The notes below the pieces were generated by a model. The model was not told the origin of the DNA and did no database searches. It saw nothing but the letters and a program-made list of their open reading frames with translations. From Fusobacterium varium (lineage in GTDB: Bacteria > Fusobacteriota > Fusobacteriia > Fusobacteriales > Fusobacteriaceae), in assembly GCA_002356455.1 (NCBI GenBank), contig AP017968.1, forward strand, positions 1,426,001 through 1,490,000: a DNA stretch of 64,000 nucleotides, in the 5' to 3' direction. The translations under genes were made by a program, and so were the position numbers. This document shows positions 53,061-60,300 of this stretch, piece by piece. Every line of letters starts with the position of its first letter. The stretch's first letter is position 1.

Positions 53061-53618
53061 ATGGATAAAGAAATAAATGTAGGAGCCATAATTAAAAGAA
53101 TTAGAATAGAAAAAGGATTGCTGTTAAAAGATGTTGCTGAGAAATGTGAAATTTCTTCATCTATGCTTAGCCAGATTGAAAAAGGAAATGCTAATCCTTC
53201 TTTAAATACAATAAAATCAATTGCACAAGCTTTGGAAATTCCCTTATTTAAATTTTTTATAGAACCTGAAAAGGAAGATATAAGCATTAATATTTTAAAA
53301 AAAGAGAACAGAAAGATAATAAATACTAAAAAGATAAGATATGAGCTTTTGTCTCCTGAAGGTCCTACTAATATTGAATGTATGAAAATGATTTTTACTG
53401 AAAAGAATGCTGAAACTTCAATAGAGCCAATGGCACATAAAGGAGAAGAGATAGCACTCCTTCTAAGTGGGAAAGTAAAAATAACTATAGGGAATCAGTC
53501 TTGTGAGATGGAACCGGGAGATTCAGTTTATATACCTGCATTAAAGCCACATAAGTGGACTAATTTAAATATCGGAGAGAGCGTTGTACTTTTTTCTGTA
53601 ACTCCACCTGAATTTTAA
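53061..53618 (+). CDS. XRE-cupin transcriptional regulator
   Basis: A 185-residue protein with an N-terminal XRE helix-turn-helix (IKRIRIEKGLLLKDVAEKCEISSSMLSQIEKGNANPSLNTI). A C-terminal cupin domain follows (HKGEEIALLLSGKVKITIG and MEPGDSVYIPALKPHKW). This architecture is common in regulators of amino-acid and polyamine catabolism, with the cupin as ligand sensor. Divergent from the dsdX-like/dsdA operon, it probably controls that operon in response to D-serine or a product. Confidence 0.9.
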   Translation: MDKEINVGAIIKRIRIEKGLLLKDVAEKCEISSSMLSQIEKGNANPSLNTIKSIAQALEIPLFKFFIEPEKEDISINILKKENRKIINTKKIRYELLSPEGPTNIECMKMIFTEKNAETSIEPMAHKGEEIALLLSGKVKITIGNQSCEMEPGDSVYIPALKPHKWTNLNIGESVVLFSVTPPEF

Positions 53619-53639
53619 GATTTTTATAAAAATGAAATA

Positions 53640-53678
53640 ATAAATAAAAAAAGGGAAAATTTCCCTTTTTTTATTTAT
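53640..53678 (+). terminator. terminator of the XRE-cupin gene
   Basis: An almost perfect 39-base palindrome: TAAATAAAAAAAGGGAAA with its complement, centred on AAAATTTC. Confidence 0.85.
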
Positions 53679-53927
53679 AGTTAAAAGAAGTTTATTTTTT
53701 TGCATTGATTGAAAATGAAAAGTAATAATTTTTGAAATTTAAAAAATAAAATTATATATATTTAGGTACTTTTGAATATTACTATTTTTGTATTAAATAA
53801 TTTTGAATTATTTATATTATTTTCATTATTTATAATTTTTTTATATAATATTTAGTGAGTCTTAAATAAGGAGTATTTTTATATTTTTGATTCGAATAAA
53901 ATAGAATGAAATTACTGGAATATCACT
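53679..53927. other. AT-rich intergenic stretch
   Basis: Together with the preceding terminator this makes a gap of about 310 bases. I see no frame, RNA gene or clear repeat in it. Confidence 0.5.
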
Positions 53928-54287
53928 TTATTTTACAGTAACTTTGAAACGACATTTTTCAGCTCCTCCTAATACAGTTTCAATCATTTCTACTTGTATG
54001 TTTTTACTAGGCATTAAATTTCCAAGGATATATAATATACTTTGTCGAGAACATTCACAATGTGATACATTGTTTATTTTTCCAGATAATACTTCTTCAC
54101 AAACACATTTAGGATAACCTATTTCATAAATATGCCCAGGTTCTATAATTTTTGCCAATAATGCTTCTGTGTTACCATATTTTTTATATTGCTCATCTAA
54201 ATTACAACCACATTCCATAAATTGCTTTTTCTGAATTGGTAAGACAGTATCTTTAACACAAGTAATTGCTTTATTTCTATAATTCAT
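53928..54287 (-). CDS. cysteine-rich protein, DUF6144-like
   Basis: A 119-residue protein with seven cysteines in the patterns ECGC, YPKCVCEE and HCECS, ending in IQVEMIETVLGGAEKCRFKVTV. The C-terminal half resembles the end of DUF6144 and related V4R-like sensor proteins, in which a cysteine cluster precedes a CRF motif, but the N-terminal part is short. It may bind a metal or an iron-sulfur cluster. The start is set by GGAGG. It is a single gene with no informative neighbours. Family membership is a judgement by eye. Confidence 0.5.
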   Translation of the reverse strand: MNYRNKAITCVKDTVLPIQKKQFMECGCNLDEQYKKYGNTEALLAKIIEPGHIYEIGYPKCVCEEVLSGKINNVSHCECSRQSILYILGNLMPSKNIQVEMIETVLGGAEKCRFKVTVK

Positions 54288-54695
54288 TTTATTTTACCTC
54301 CAAGTTTTTTTAATCTTATTGATTCTATCATGATTTTTTTCCCAAGTAAATGTTCTAGAAATTGAGATAAATAATCTTGGTTGAAAAAAACTAAACAAGA
54401 ATGATAAAATAAGACTGTTTATATTTATTTTATGAGAATTTATATTAATCTTTTTTGTCACTGAAATATTGTTATCTTCATTTTTTTAAAATTTTTACAA
54501 GAAGTTTTCTATCAAAGATATAAGCAAAAATTGCTTTTTCCAATTCATTATGATATATTTGTCATATATATGTTATTGAATATAAAAAATAGAAATTGAA
54601 TTAAAGAGAATAAAAGCTATAGAATAAATATCAAGATTATTGTTTTAATTAATCATATCAGTGAGAATAAATAATATTTAATTATGGAGGTTATA
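54288..54695. other. AT-rich intergenic stretch
   Basis: No frame, RNA gene or strong repeat is visible. The promoters of the flanking divergent genes should lie here. A weak dyad ATGA...TCAT is present near 54550. Confidence 0.4.
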
Positions 54696-55544
54696 ATGGC
54701 ATTCAGTAAAACCATTCAAATGTATATATTTGATGGCAATCCAAATGGGAGAATCATGTGTGAACTTTCTAATTGGAATGGAAGAATTTATAAAATATCA
54801 AGGAATGAAATTTCGGATTTTGCTAATAGAGAAGATTCTGAAAATACTGGAGTTTATTTTCTTTTAGGTAAGGATGAAAATAATAGTGATACTATTTATA
54901 TTGGTGAGGCAGAAAAAATATTAACAAGAATAAAACAACATTTAAAAGATACAGAATATTGGAATGATTGCATTGCTGTTATAAGCAAGGATAATTTATT
55001 AAATAAGGCACATGTTAAATATCTTGAAAATAAATTCTATTCATTAGCAAAAACTGCTGGAAGATCAACTGTTGTTAACAGTACAATACCAACTTGTTCT
55101 TCAATTTCGGAGTATGATGAAGCAATGTTACAAGAATTTATTAGCAATACAAAGTTACTTATCAATACTCTTGGATATAAAGTATTTGATTTGATTGAGG
55201 ATACATCTGTAAAACTTAATCAAAATCAATCATATTTTTATATAAAAGCTGCTAGAGGTGCCGAAGCTACAGGGATTATAGTTTCTGATGGCTTTGCAGT
55301 ACTAAAAGGCTCAATAATTGCTTCATCGATTACAAAAAGTATGTCTACTTCTTTATGTAATTTGCGTAATTTATTGTTGAATAAAGGAATTATAAATGCA
55401 GATTTTTGTTTTGAACAAAATTATACTTTTACAAGTCCTTCATTAGCAGCAGCAGTTGTCATGGGAAGAAATGCTAATGGTCGTACTGAATGGAAGACAA
55501 CTGATAAAAAAACTTTAAAAGAAATAGAAGAAGCAGTCATTTAA
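54696..55544 (+). CDS. GIY-YIG nuclease-domain protein with C-terminal DUF4357
   Basis: A 282-residue protein. The GIY-YIG fold is marked by TGVYFLLGKD and DTIYIGEAEKILTRIKQHL (about 45-80), with a downstream YLENKFYSLAK carrying the expected glutamate. The C-terminal region (FTSPSLAAAVVMGRNANGRTEWK) matches DUF4357. Such proteins are scattered, often near mobile elements, and may act in DNA defence or repair; no partner gene is seen. The ATG at 54684 lies before the GGAGG site, so ATG 54696 is preferred. A strong terminator follows. Confidence 0.8.
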   Translation: MAFSKTIQMYIFDGNPNGRIMCELSNWNGRIYKISRNEISDFANREDSENTGVYFLLGKDENNSDTIYIGEAEKILTRIKQHLKDTEYWNDCIAVISKDNLLNKAHVKYLENKFYSLAKTAGRSTVVNSTIPTCSSISEYDEAMLQEFISNTKLLINTLGYKVFDLIEDTSVKLNQNQSYFYIKAARGAEATGIIVSDGFAVLKGSIIASSITKSMSTSLCNLRNLLLNKGIINADFCFEQNYTFTSPSLAAAVVMGRNANGRTEWKTTDKKTLKEIEEAVI

Positions 55545-55576
55545 TTGCAAATATAATCAATCTATATAATAAAAAC

Positions 55577-55626
55577 AATCCCTAGAAATCCTACAATTGT
55601 AAGGAACCTAGGGATTATTTTAGTTA
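55577..55626 (+). terminator. terminator of the GIY-YIG gene
   Basis: AATCCCTAG and CTAGGGATT form the outer stem, with TCCT...AGGA and ACAATTGT inside, then a T-rich tail. Confidence 0.8.
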
Positions 55627-55800
55627 AAGTACACTATAAATGTGAGACTTCATTTTTTATTTTGTAAAAAAGGTTATAAAAAATAAATATATCAATAGTT
55701 AAAATTAAAAAAATTAAATATGAATAGGAAAATTTTAAAAGTAATTATTAGATTATTTTATCTGGATTTTTTAGAATTGAATTTATAAAAAATTATGCAA

Positions 55801-55843
55801 AAAAACCTCTTAGAGCTTATTAGAGCTTATCTAAGAGGTTTTT
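55801..55843. terminator. strong hairpin, probably the old guaA terminator
   Basis: AAAAACCTCTTAGA and TCTAAGAGGTTTTT form a perfect 14-base-pair stem; the loop contains a direct repeat of TTAGAGCTTA. Read on the minus strand it lies about 100 bases after the guaA-like stop at 55942 and would be its natural terminator. Confidence 0.65.
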
Positions 55844-56085
55844 ACATTTTTAAAAAGTACCATTCTGGTACCAAGTAACTTTTTAATATCATGTACTTGT
55901 TCTAAATATTCTAAATAGTTGCTTTTATGAAAATAAAAATATTATTCCCACTCAATGAATAAAAAATTATCAAATATGTTAAATCATCTAAAATTAAGGG
56001 TTTTCATCTCATATCTTCTTATCAATTTTTCAAAAATTTTCAAAAATTGGTACGTTTTTAGTACGATTTTTAAAGGAGGTTAAGC
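55844..56085. other. junction and leader region of the mobilizable element
   Basis: Within the 541-base gap between the GIY-YIG gene and the HTH protein, this part has the inverted pair GTACCATTCTGGTAC near 55858-55872 and the paired GGTACG and AGTACG at about 56048-56066. It also has two copies of TTTTCAAAAA near 56028-56046. The latter two sets could be binding sites for the HTH replication-type protein downstream. No gene is visible. Confidence 0.35.
55942..55956 (-). other. candidate attachment site: copy of the guaA 3' end
   Basis: On the minus strand this reads ATT GAG TGG GAA TAA, encoding Ile-Glu-Trp-Glu-stop, the nearly universal C-terminus of GMP synthase. No guaA body is attached. 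Integrative elements that target the 3' end of guaA leave just such a copy at the far junction. The element would lie on the right-hand side, covering the mobilization and restriction genes, with guaA itself beyond the window. Confidence 0.55.
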
Positions 56086-57030
56086 ATGGAACTAACAGAA
56101 AAAGAAAAAGAGATTTTAAAAATACAAGACAATAGAATAGATTTTTATTTTAAGATAGAAAATGCAGTAATAGATAATGATGAAGTTTTTAGCAATATAT
56201 ATGAAAGCCACCTTTATATAGTTTTATCAAGATTTTGTAATAATGGAAACATAGCATATCCTTCATATAATACACTTGCTAAATTATGCTATTGTAGTAA
56301 AAGAAAAGTTATTGAAACAATGAATAAACTAATAGAGAAAGGTTTAATAAATAAAGTTAATAGAACTATGAATGGAAATGATAGAAAAACTAATCAAAGC
56401 AATATTTATACTATAAATAATATAAAGCAATATATTGCATTAAACAAAAATACAGAATCTTTTCAAATTCAGCATAAAGATAATGTATCAACAGATAATT
56501 TAAATAATTCTAATAAGGTTGTGAATGATATACACCAAGGTAGTGCACCATATGCACTAGGGGTAGTGAATGATATGCACCAGGATAGTGAACAATATGC
56601 ACCCAATAAAGAAATAAATATAAATAACAATAATATAAATAAAAAGAGAGAAAAAGAGTCTATCTCTCATGTAAATGATAAGGAATTGAATAATTTAAAA
56701 AAATTAGATGAACTAAAAAATATAATTTGTACCTCTATAAAAAAAAGTAGAAAAGAATTAGATTCTGTATTTCCTAATGCTTTATACAAAAATTTAGATC
56801 TTGATTTACTCATAGAAAAAATAAAAGAATCTTCTTATTTACAAGGTTTAAATAAAATACCCTTTATTTCAATATTTACAACAAAAGATGGAATAAATAA
56901 GATTTTATTGGGGTATTATGCTGACTATAAAGATAATTCAAAAATAATTGATATAAACAAATTAGCTAAAAATAAAGATAATGGATATAGTAATGACTTT
57001 AAAGATTTAATTGATAATGTTTTAATATGA
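56086..57030 (+). CDS. HTH replication-initiator-like protein of a mobile element
   Basis: A 314-residue protein with an N-terminal winged helix of the HTH_36 type (IYESHLYIVLSRF, YPSYNTLAKLCYCSKRKVIETMNKLIEKGLI). An Asn-rich linker contains two similar segments, VVNDIHQGSAPYA and VVNDMHQDSEQYA, before a C-terminal helical domain. This layout, with a DnaC-like gene overlapping the stop, is common in plasmids, phages and integrative elements, where the pair initiates replication. The Asn- and Lys-rich composition differs from the housekeeping genes, consistent with transfer. Confidence 0.78.
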   Translation: MELTEKEKEILKIQDNRIDFYFKIENAVIDNDEVFSNIYESHLYIVLSRFCNNGNIAYPSYNTLAKLCYCSKRKVIETMNKLIEKGLINKVNRTMNGNDRKTNQSNIYTINNIKQYIALNKNTESFQIQHKDNVSTDNLNNSNKVVNDIHQGSAPYALGVVNDMHQDSEQYAPNKEININNNNINKKREKESISHVNDKELNNLKKLDELKNIICTSIKKSRKELDSVFPNALYKNLDLDLLIEKIKESSYLQGLNKIPFISIFTTKDGINKILLGYYADYKDNSKIIDINKLAKNKDNGYSNDFKDLIDNVLI

Positions 57031-57053
57031 AAGTATTGACAAAGGAGGTACTT

Positions 57054-57812
57054 ATGAAGAAATGTGAATTTTGTGGAAAAGAATATATAAAAAATCAAAT
57101 AAATTTATTGCCTAAATCAATAAGAGCAAATCTAGAATTCATACCAAATTGTAGTTGTCGAATTGAACAAGATATGAAAATTCAAAATGAGAAGTGGGAA
57201 GAAGATTTAATAAAATCTCGCTTAAAAAAGTATTCTAATGCATCAATTATAAAAGAAAATATTAGTAACTTTAGATTTGAAAATACAAATATCAACATGG
57301 ATAAAACTGATATACATGATAGACACTTAAGAATTGGTTTAAAATTTGTAACTGAATTTTTAAAAAATAAAAATATGAAAGGAGGAATATATTTTTATGG
57401 TTCCGTTGGAACAGGAAAAACTTATACAACAGCATGCATAGCAAATAAATTAATTGAAAATTCTTATACAGTTTTAATTTTAAATTTAGGATTATATTTT
57501 TTAAAATTAAGAAGTGAATGGGCAGAGGGAGAACTAGAAACTTTAAAATTAGTAGAGAAATGTGATCTTTTGATAATAGATGATTTAGGAACTGAAAAAG
57601 TTAGTGAGTTTGTATTAGAAAAAACATTTAATTTAATTGATAGAAGATGTGTAGCAAAAAAGCCCATGATAATTTCTTCAAATTTATCTCTTGATGAAGT
57701 AGCAAAAACATATAATGATAGAATTGCAGATAGAATAAAAGAAATATGTGTTCAAGTTAATGTTGAAGGAAAAAGTAAAAGAAAGCCGATTCAAGATTGG
57801 CTTATAGCATAA
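57054..57812 (+). CDS. DnaC/IstB-like helicase loader ATPase
   Basis: A 252-residue AAA+ protein. An N-terminal zinc-ribbon-like segment (CEFCGKEY with CSC further on) precedes the ATPase core with Walker A GSVGTGKTYT, Walker B LLIIDDLGTE, and the sensor segment MIISSNLSLDEV followed by DRIADRIKE. Such proteins load the host helicase at an element's origin. The frame opens at 57027, overlapping the previous stop, but AAAGGAGG places the start at 57054. It works together with the preceding HTH protein. Confidence 0.85.
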   Translation: MKKCEFCGKEYIKNQINLLPKSIRANLEFIPNCSCRIEQDMKIQNEKWEEDLIKSRLKKYSNASIIKENISNFRFENTNINMDKTDIHDRHLRIGLKFVTEFLKNKNMKGGIYFYGSVGTGKTYTTACIANKLIENSYTVLILNLGLYFLKLRSEWAEGELETLKLVEKCDLLIIDDLGTEKVSEFVLEKTFNLIDRRCVAKKPMIISSNLSLDEVAKTYNDRIADRIKEICVQVNVEGKSKRKPIQDWLIA

Positions 57813-57959
57813 ATGATAGCTCTAGATACTGCAAAATTTTTTCAAAATAAATTGTTTTCAACAATTTAATTCTCAAAAATTTAAGAAAAAAAGCTCAACT
57901 GTTAATCATAAAAATTTATAATAAAATTATTTTATGTTGCCATTTTTTTCTTAAAAGCA

Positions 57960-58026
57960 GTATCTAGCAAGCTACTCAAATTTGCCGTACAAATTTAAAG
58001 CTTGTTAGGGGATTCCCCTAATACCC
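57960..58026. other. candidate oriT
   Basis: Directly upstream of mobC lie two nested dyads. CAAGCT...AAATTTG (57969-57985) is mirrored by CAAATTT...AGCTTG (57991-58005). This is followed at once by the palindrome TTAGGGGATTCCCCTAA (58006-58022) and TACCCC. Inverted repeats next to a G+C-richer tract, immediately before mobilization genes, are the usual form of MOBP-type transfer origins. The rest of the 278-base gap (57813-58090) shows no gene. Confidence 0.55.
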
Positions 58027-58090
58027 CTTTTATAATTTTTATATTTTTATTGAAAAATTATAAAAATAAAAAGATAAGGAGATGATACAT

Positions 58091-58393
58091 ATGGAGAAAA
58101 AAATTACTGTTCGATTAAAAGAAACAGATAGACTTAAATTAAGAGTTCAAGCTGAAGAATTAAACATAAGTCAATCTGAAATGATTCGAGAATTAATAAG
58201 AAAAAATTTTTGTGAAGATATAAAAGAGCATAATATATTGATTAATGATTTGAGAATTTTATTAAGAGGATTAACTAATAATATAAATCAAATTGCAAAA
58301 AAGGTTAATAGTAAAGTATTAATTAATGAAATAGAAGAGGCTAAAAAAATTCATGACGAGGTATATAAAATATGTCAATTATTAAAGTTGTAA
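58091..58393 (+). CDS. MobC-like relaxosome accessory protein
   Basis: A 100-residue protein with an N-terminal ribbon-helix-helix (KKITVRLKETDRLKLRVQAEELNISQSEMIRELI) and a MobC-like helical C-terminus (LRGLTNNINQIAKKVN). It should bind near oriT and help the relaxase. ATG 58082 is adjacent to the AAGGAG site, so ATG 58091 is the likely start. Its end overlaps the relaxase start by 22 bases. Confidence 0.85.
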   Translation: MEKKITVRLKETDRLKLRVQAEELNISQSEMIRELIRKNFCEDIKEHNILINDLRILLRGLTNNINQIAKKVNSKVLINEIEEAKKIHDEVYKICQLLKL

Positions 58394-59319
58394 AGAAAAG
58401 TGGAAAAACATTTGCTTCTTTAAAAAAAGTTTTATCATATGTTGGGAAAAAAGCCTCTGAAACATTTGGATTAAATTGTAATAATAATTTTAAAAATGTG
58501 GCTAAAGAGTTTATAGAAACAAAAAAATTTTTTAATAAAGAGGAGGGGAGGCAATATAGACATTATATCCAAAGTTTTAAGCCAGGAGAAATTACTAAAG
58601 AAAAAATTATGGAACTATCAATCAAATGGACAGAAAAAGTTTTTCCTGGACATGAAGTTTTTATTGCGGTTCATAATGATAAAGAGCATTTACATACTCA
58701 CTTCATAGTAAATTCAGTTAATTTTGAAACAGGGAAAAAGCTTCACGAAAATAGAAATAATTTGGATATGAAAAAGAAAATAAATGATGAAATATGTTTA
58801 GAATATGGAATTAATAACAAACAAGAGTTAAAAAAAGAAGGCGAAATAATAACATATGATAAAAATAAATATCAAATAATAAAGAAAGGAGCTGATATTA
58901 CAAGATTAGCAGAATCACTTTTAAATGTTATTCAAGTTGCAACTTCTAAAAAAGATTTTTCAAATAAAATGAAAAACTATGGGTATGAAGTTGAATGGAA
59001 TGAAAACAAAACTCATATTGTATTCAGTGCAGATCCAAGTATTTTAAAAGGAAAGAAAAACAAATTTAGACTAGCTAATTTACAGAAAATATTTAATATT
59101 AGTGATTTTTCAAAAGAAAGATTACTAGAGATATTTGAAGAAAACTCTAGACAAAGTGAATTAAAAAAACTAGATGAAATTGCTAAAAACATGATGTTTG
59201 ATGAAGTGTATAAAAGAGAAAAAGAAATAAAAACTTTAAATTCTATCTCAAAACCAAAGATCACTTCAAAAAAATCATGGAGAAATAAAAATACATCTTC
59301 AGAAATAGATTTTAAATAG
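58372..59319 (+). CDS. MOBP-type relaxase
   Basis: A 315-residue relaxase/mobilization nuclease. The metal-binding triad is H106, H108 and H110 in HLHTHFIVNSVNF, with a likely catalytic tyrosine in the N-terminal LSYVGKK. It nicks DNA at oriT and pilots the strand into the recipient using another element's conjugation machinery. It is shorter than many relaxases, with no primase or helicase domain, as expected for a mobilizable rather than self-transmissible element. Confidence 0.88.
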   Translation: MSIIKVVKKSGKTFASLKKVLSYVGKKASETFGLNCNNNFKNVAKEFIETKKFFNKEEGRQYRHYIQSFKPGEITKEKIMELSIKWTEKVFPGHEVFIAVHNDKEHLHTHFIVNSVNFETGKKLHENRNNLDMKKKINDEICLEYGINNKQELKKEGEIITYDKNKYQIIKKGADITRLAESLLNVIQVATSKKDFSNKMKNYGYEVEWNENKTHIVFSADPSILKGKKNKFRLANLQKIFNISDFSKERLLEIFEENSRQSELKKLDEIAKNMMFDEVYKREKEIKTLNSISKPKITSKKSWRNKNTSSEIDFK

Positions 59320-59337
59320 TAAATAGGAGGAATCAAA

Positions 59338-60094
59338 ATGAACTTAAAAAATTTAAATAAAAATAGTACTATAAATACTATAGAAAAAAAAAGAAAACAG
59401 CATTGCAAAATCAGTTGCTAAATGGGAATATGAAAATAAAGAAAAAATAAAGGATAATAAAGATTCAAATTCAGTTGAAATTTCTAAAGAGGTAATCAAA
59501 AGTCTTGATATAACACGACAAAATATTGAAACTAAAACTCTAATAGATGAACTTAAAAAATCTACCTTATCAGTGATTGATTCTATGAATAAATTTTCAA
59601 GTTCAATCCCTATAATGTTAGAGCAATTAAATACTATAACAGAACACCTAGAATTTGAAGAGTTTTTAAATAAATTAAAAATAATAGAGGATTGTTCAGT
59701 TTATATTTTACATTATAAAGACAGTTTAGAGATAGAATTAAAAAAAATCATAGATAACTCGAACAATGCTCTTAAAACCTTAGAAGTAAAAACAAATAAT
59801 CATATTAATAATATTTGTGAAAAAGGATTTGAAAGAATTAAAAATAAAGAAGAAAAATATTTAGAATTTAGCAAAGTTGTCATATTAACTCTTTTTACGT
59901 TTCTTATGGTATTATTATTTTTATTTTCAAAATATCACTCTAAGCTATCTAATATGGAAAAAACCATAGAAAAAAATAATCAAGAGATTTCTTTATTACA
60001 CAATATTTTACTAGAAAATAAAAAATATTGGCTAGACAAAGATAATTACAATATTTATATTAAAAGTAAAGAAAAAAAATCTAATAATAAGTAA
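59338..60094 (+). pseudogene. mobilization-associated membrane protein gene interrupted by an A9 frameshift
   Basis: A proper start (AGGAGG, seven bases, ATG at 59338) opens a frame that ends after 27 codons at 59421. The adjacent frame, open from just after a run of nine A (59384-59392) to 60094, continues as a plausible protein (NSIAKSVAKWEYENKEK and onward). It includes a membrane segment near the end (VVILTLFTFLMVLLFLF). Removing one A would join them into a product of about 250 residues. Position after the relaxase suggests a MobB-like anchor protein. It may be a broken gene, a phase-variable gene, or one read by slippage on the A run. Confidence 0.7.
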
Positions 60095-60103
60095 AAATAA
60101 TAT

Positions 60104-60140
60104 AAAAACAGAGTATATTTCAAAAATACACTCTGTTTTT
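60104..60140. terminator. bidirectional terminator
   Basis: AAAAACAGAGTATATTT and AAATACACTCTGTTTTT form a long stem between the mobilization genes and the convergent restriction-modification gene. Confidence 0.8.
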
Positions 60141-60300
60141 TATTTTCATTATTAAGACGACCTCGTAAAATCGTTTTTAAAAGGGTTTATTTATGATTAT
60201 TATTATAAACTATCACTTTGAAATAAAAACTTATTAAAAGTCATTTTATAGCTTCATACTTATTTTAATTATATAATATTTCAAAATTTACTTTTCCTAA

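Noticed and set aside
55831-55941. Open frame on the minus strand after the guaA-like stop, reading like the end of a protein (NYLEYLEQVHDIKKLLG)
   Set aside because: It is 36 codons long, has no start codon and no ribosome binding site, and follows a stop in the same frame. It could be a relic of an earlier integrase, but nothing diagnostic remains.
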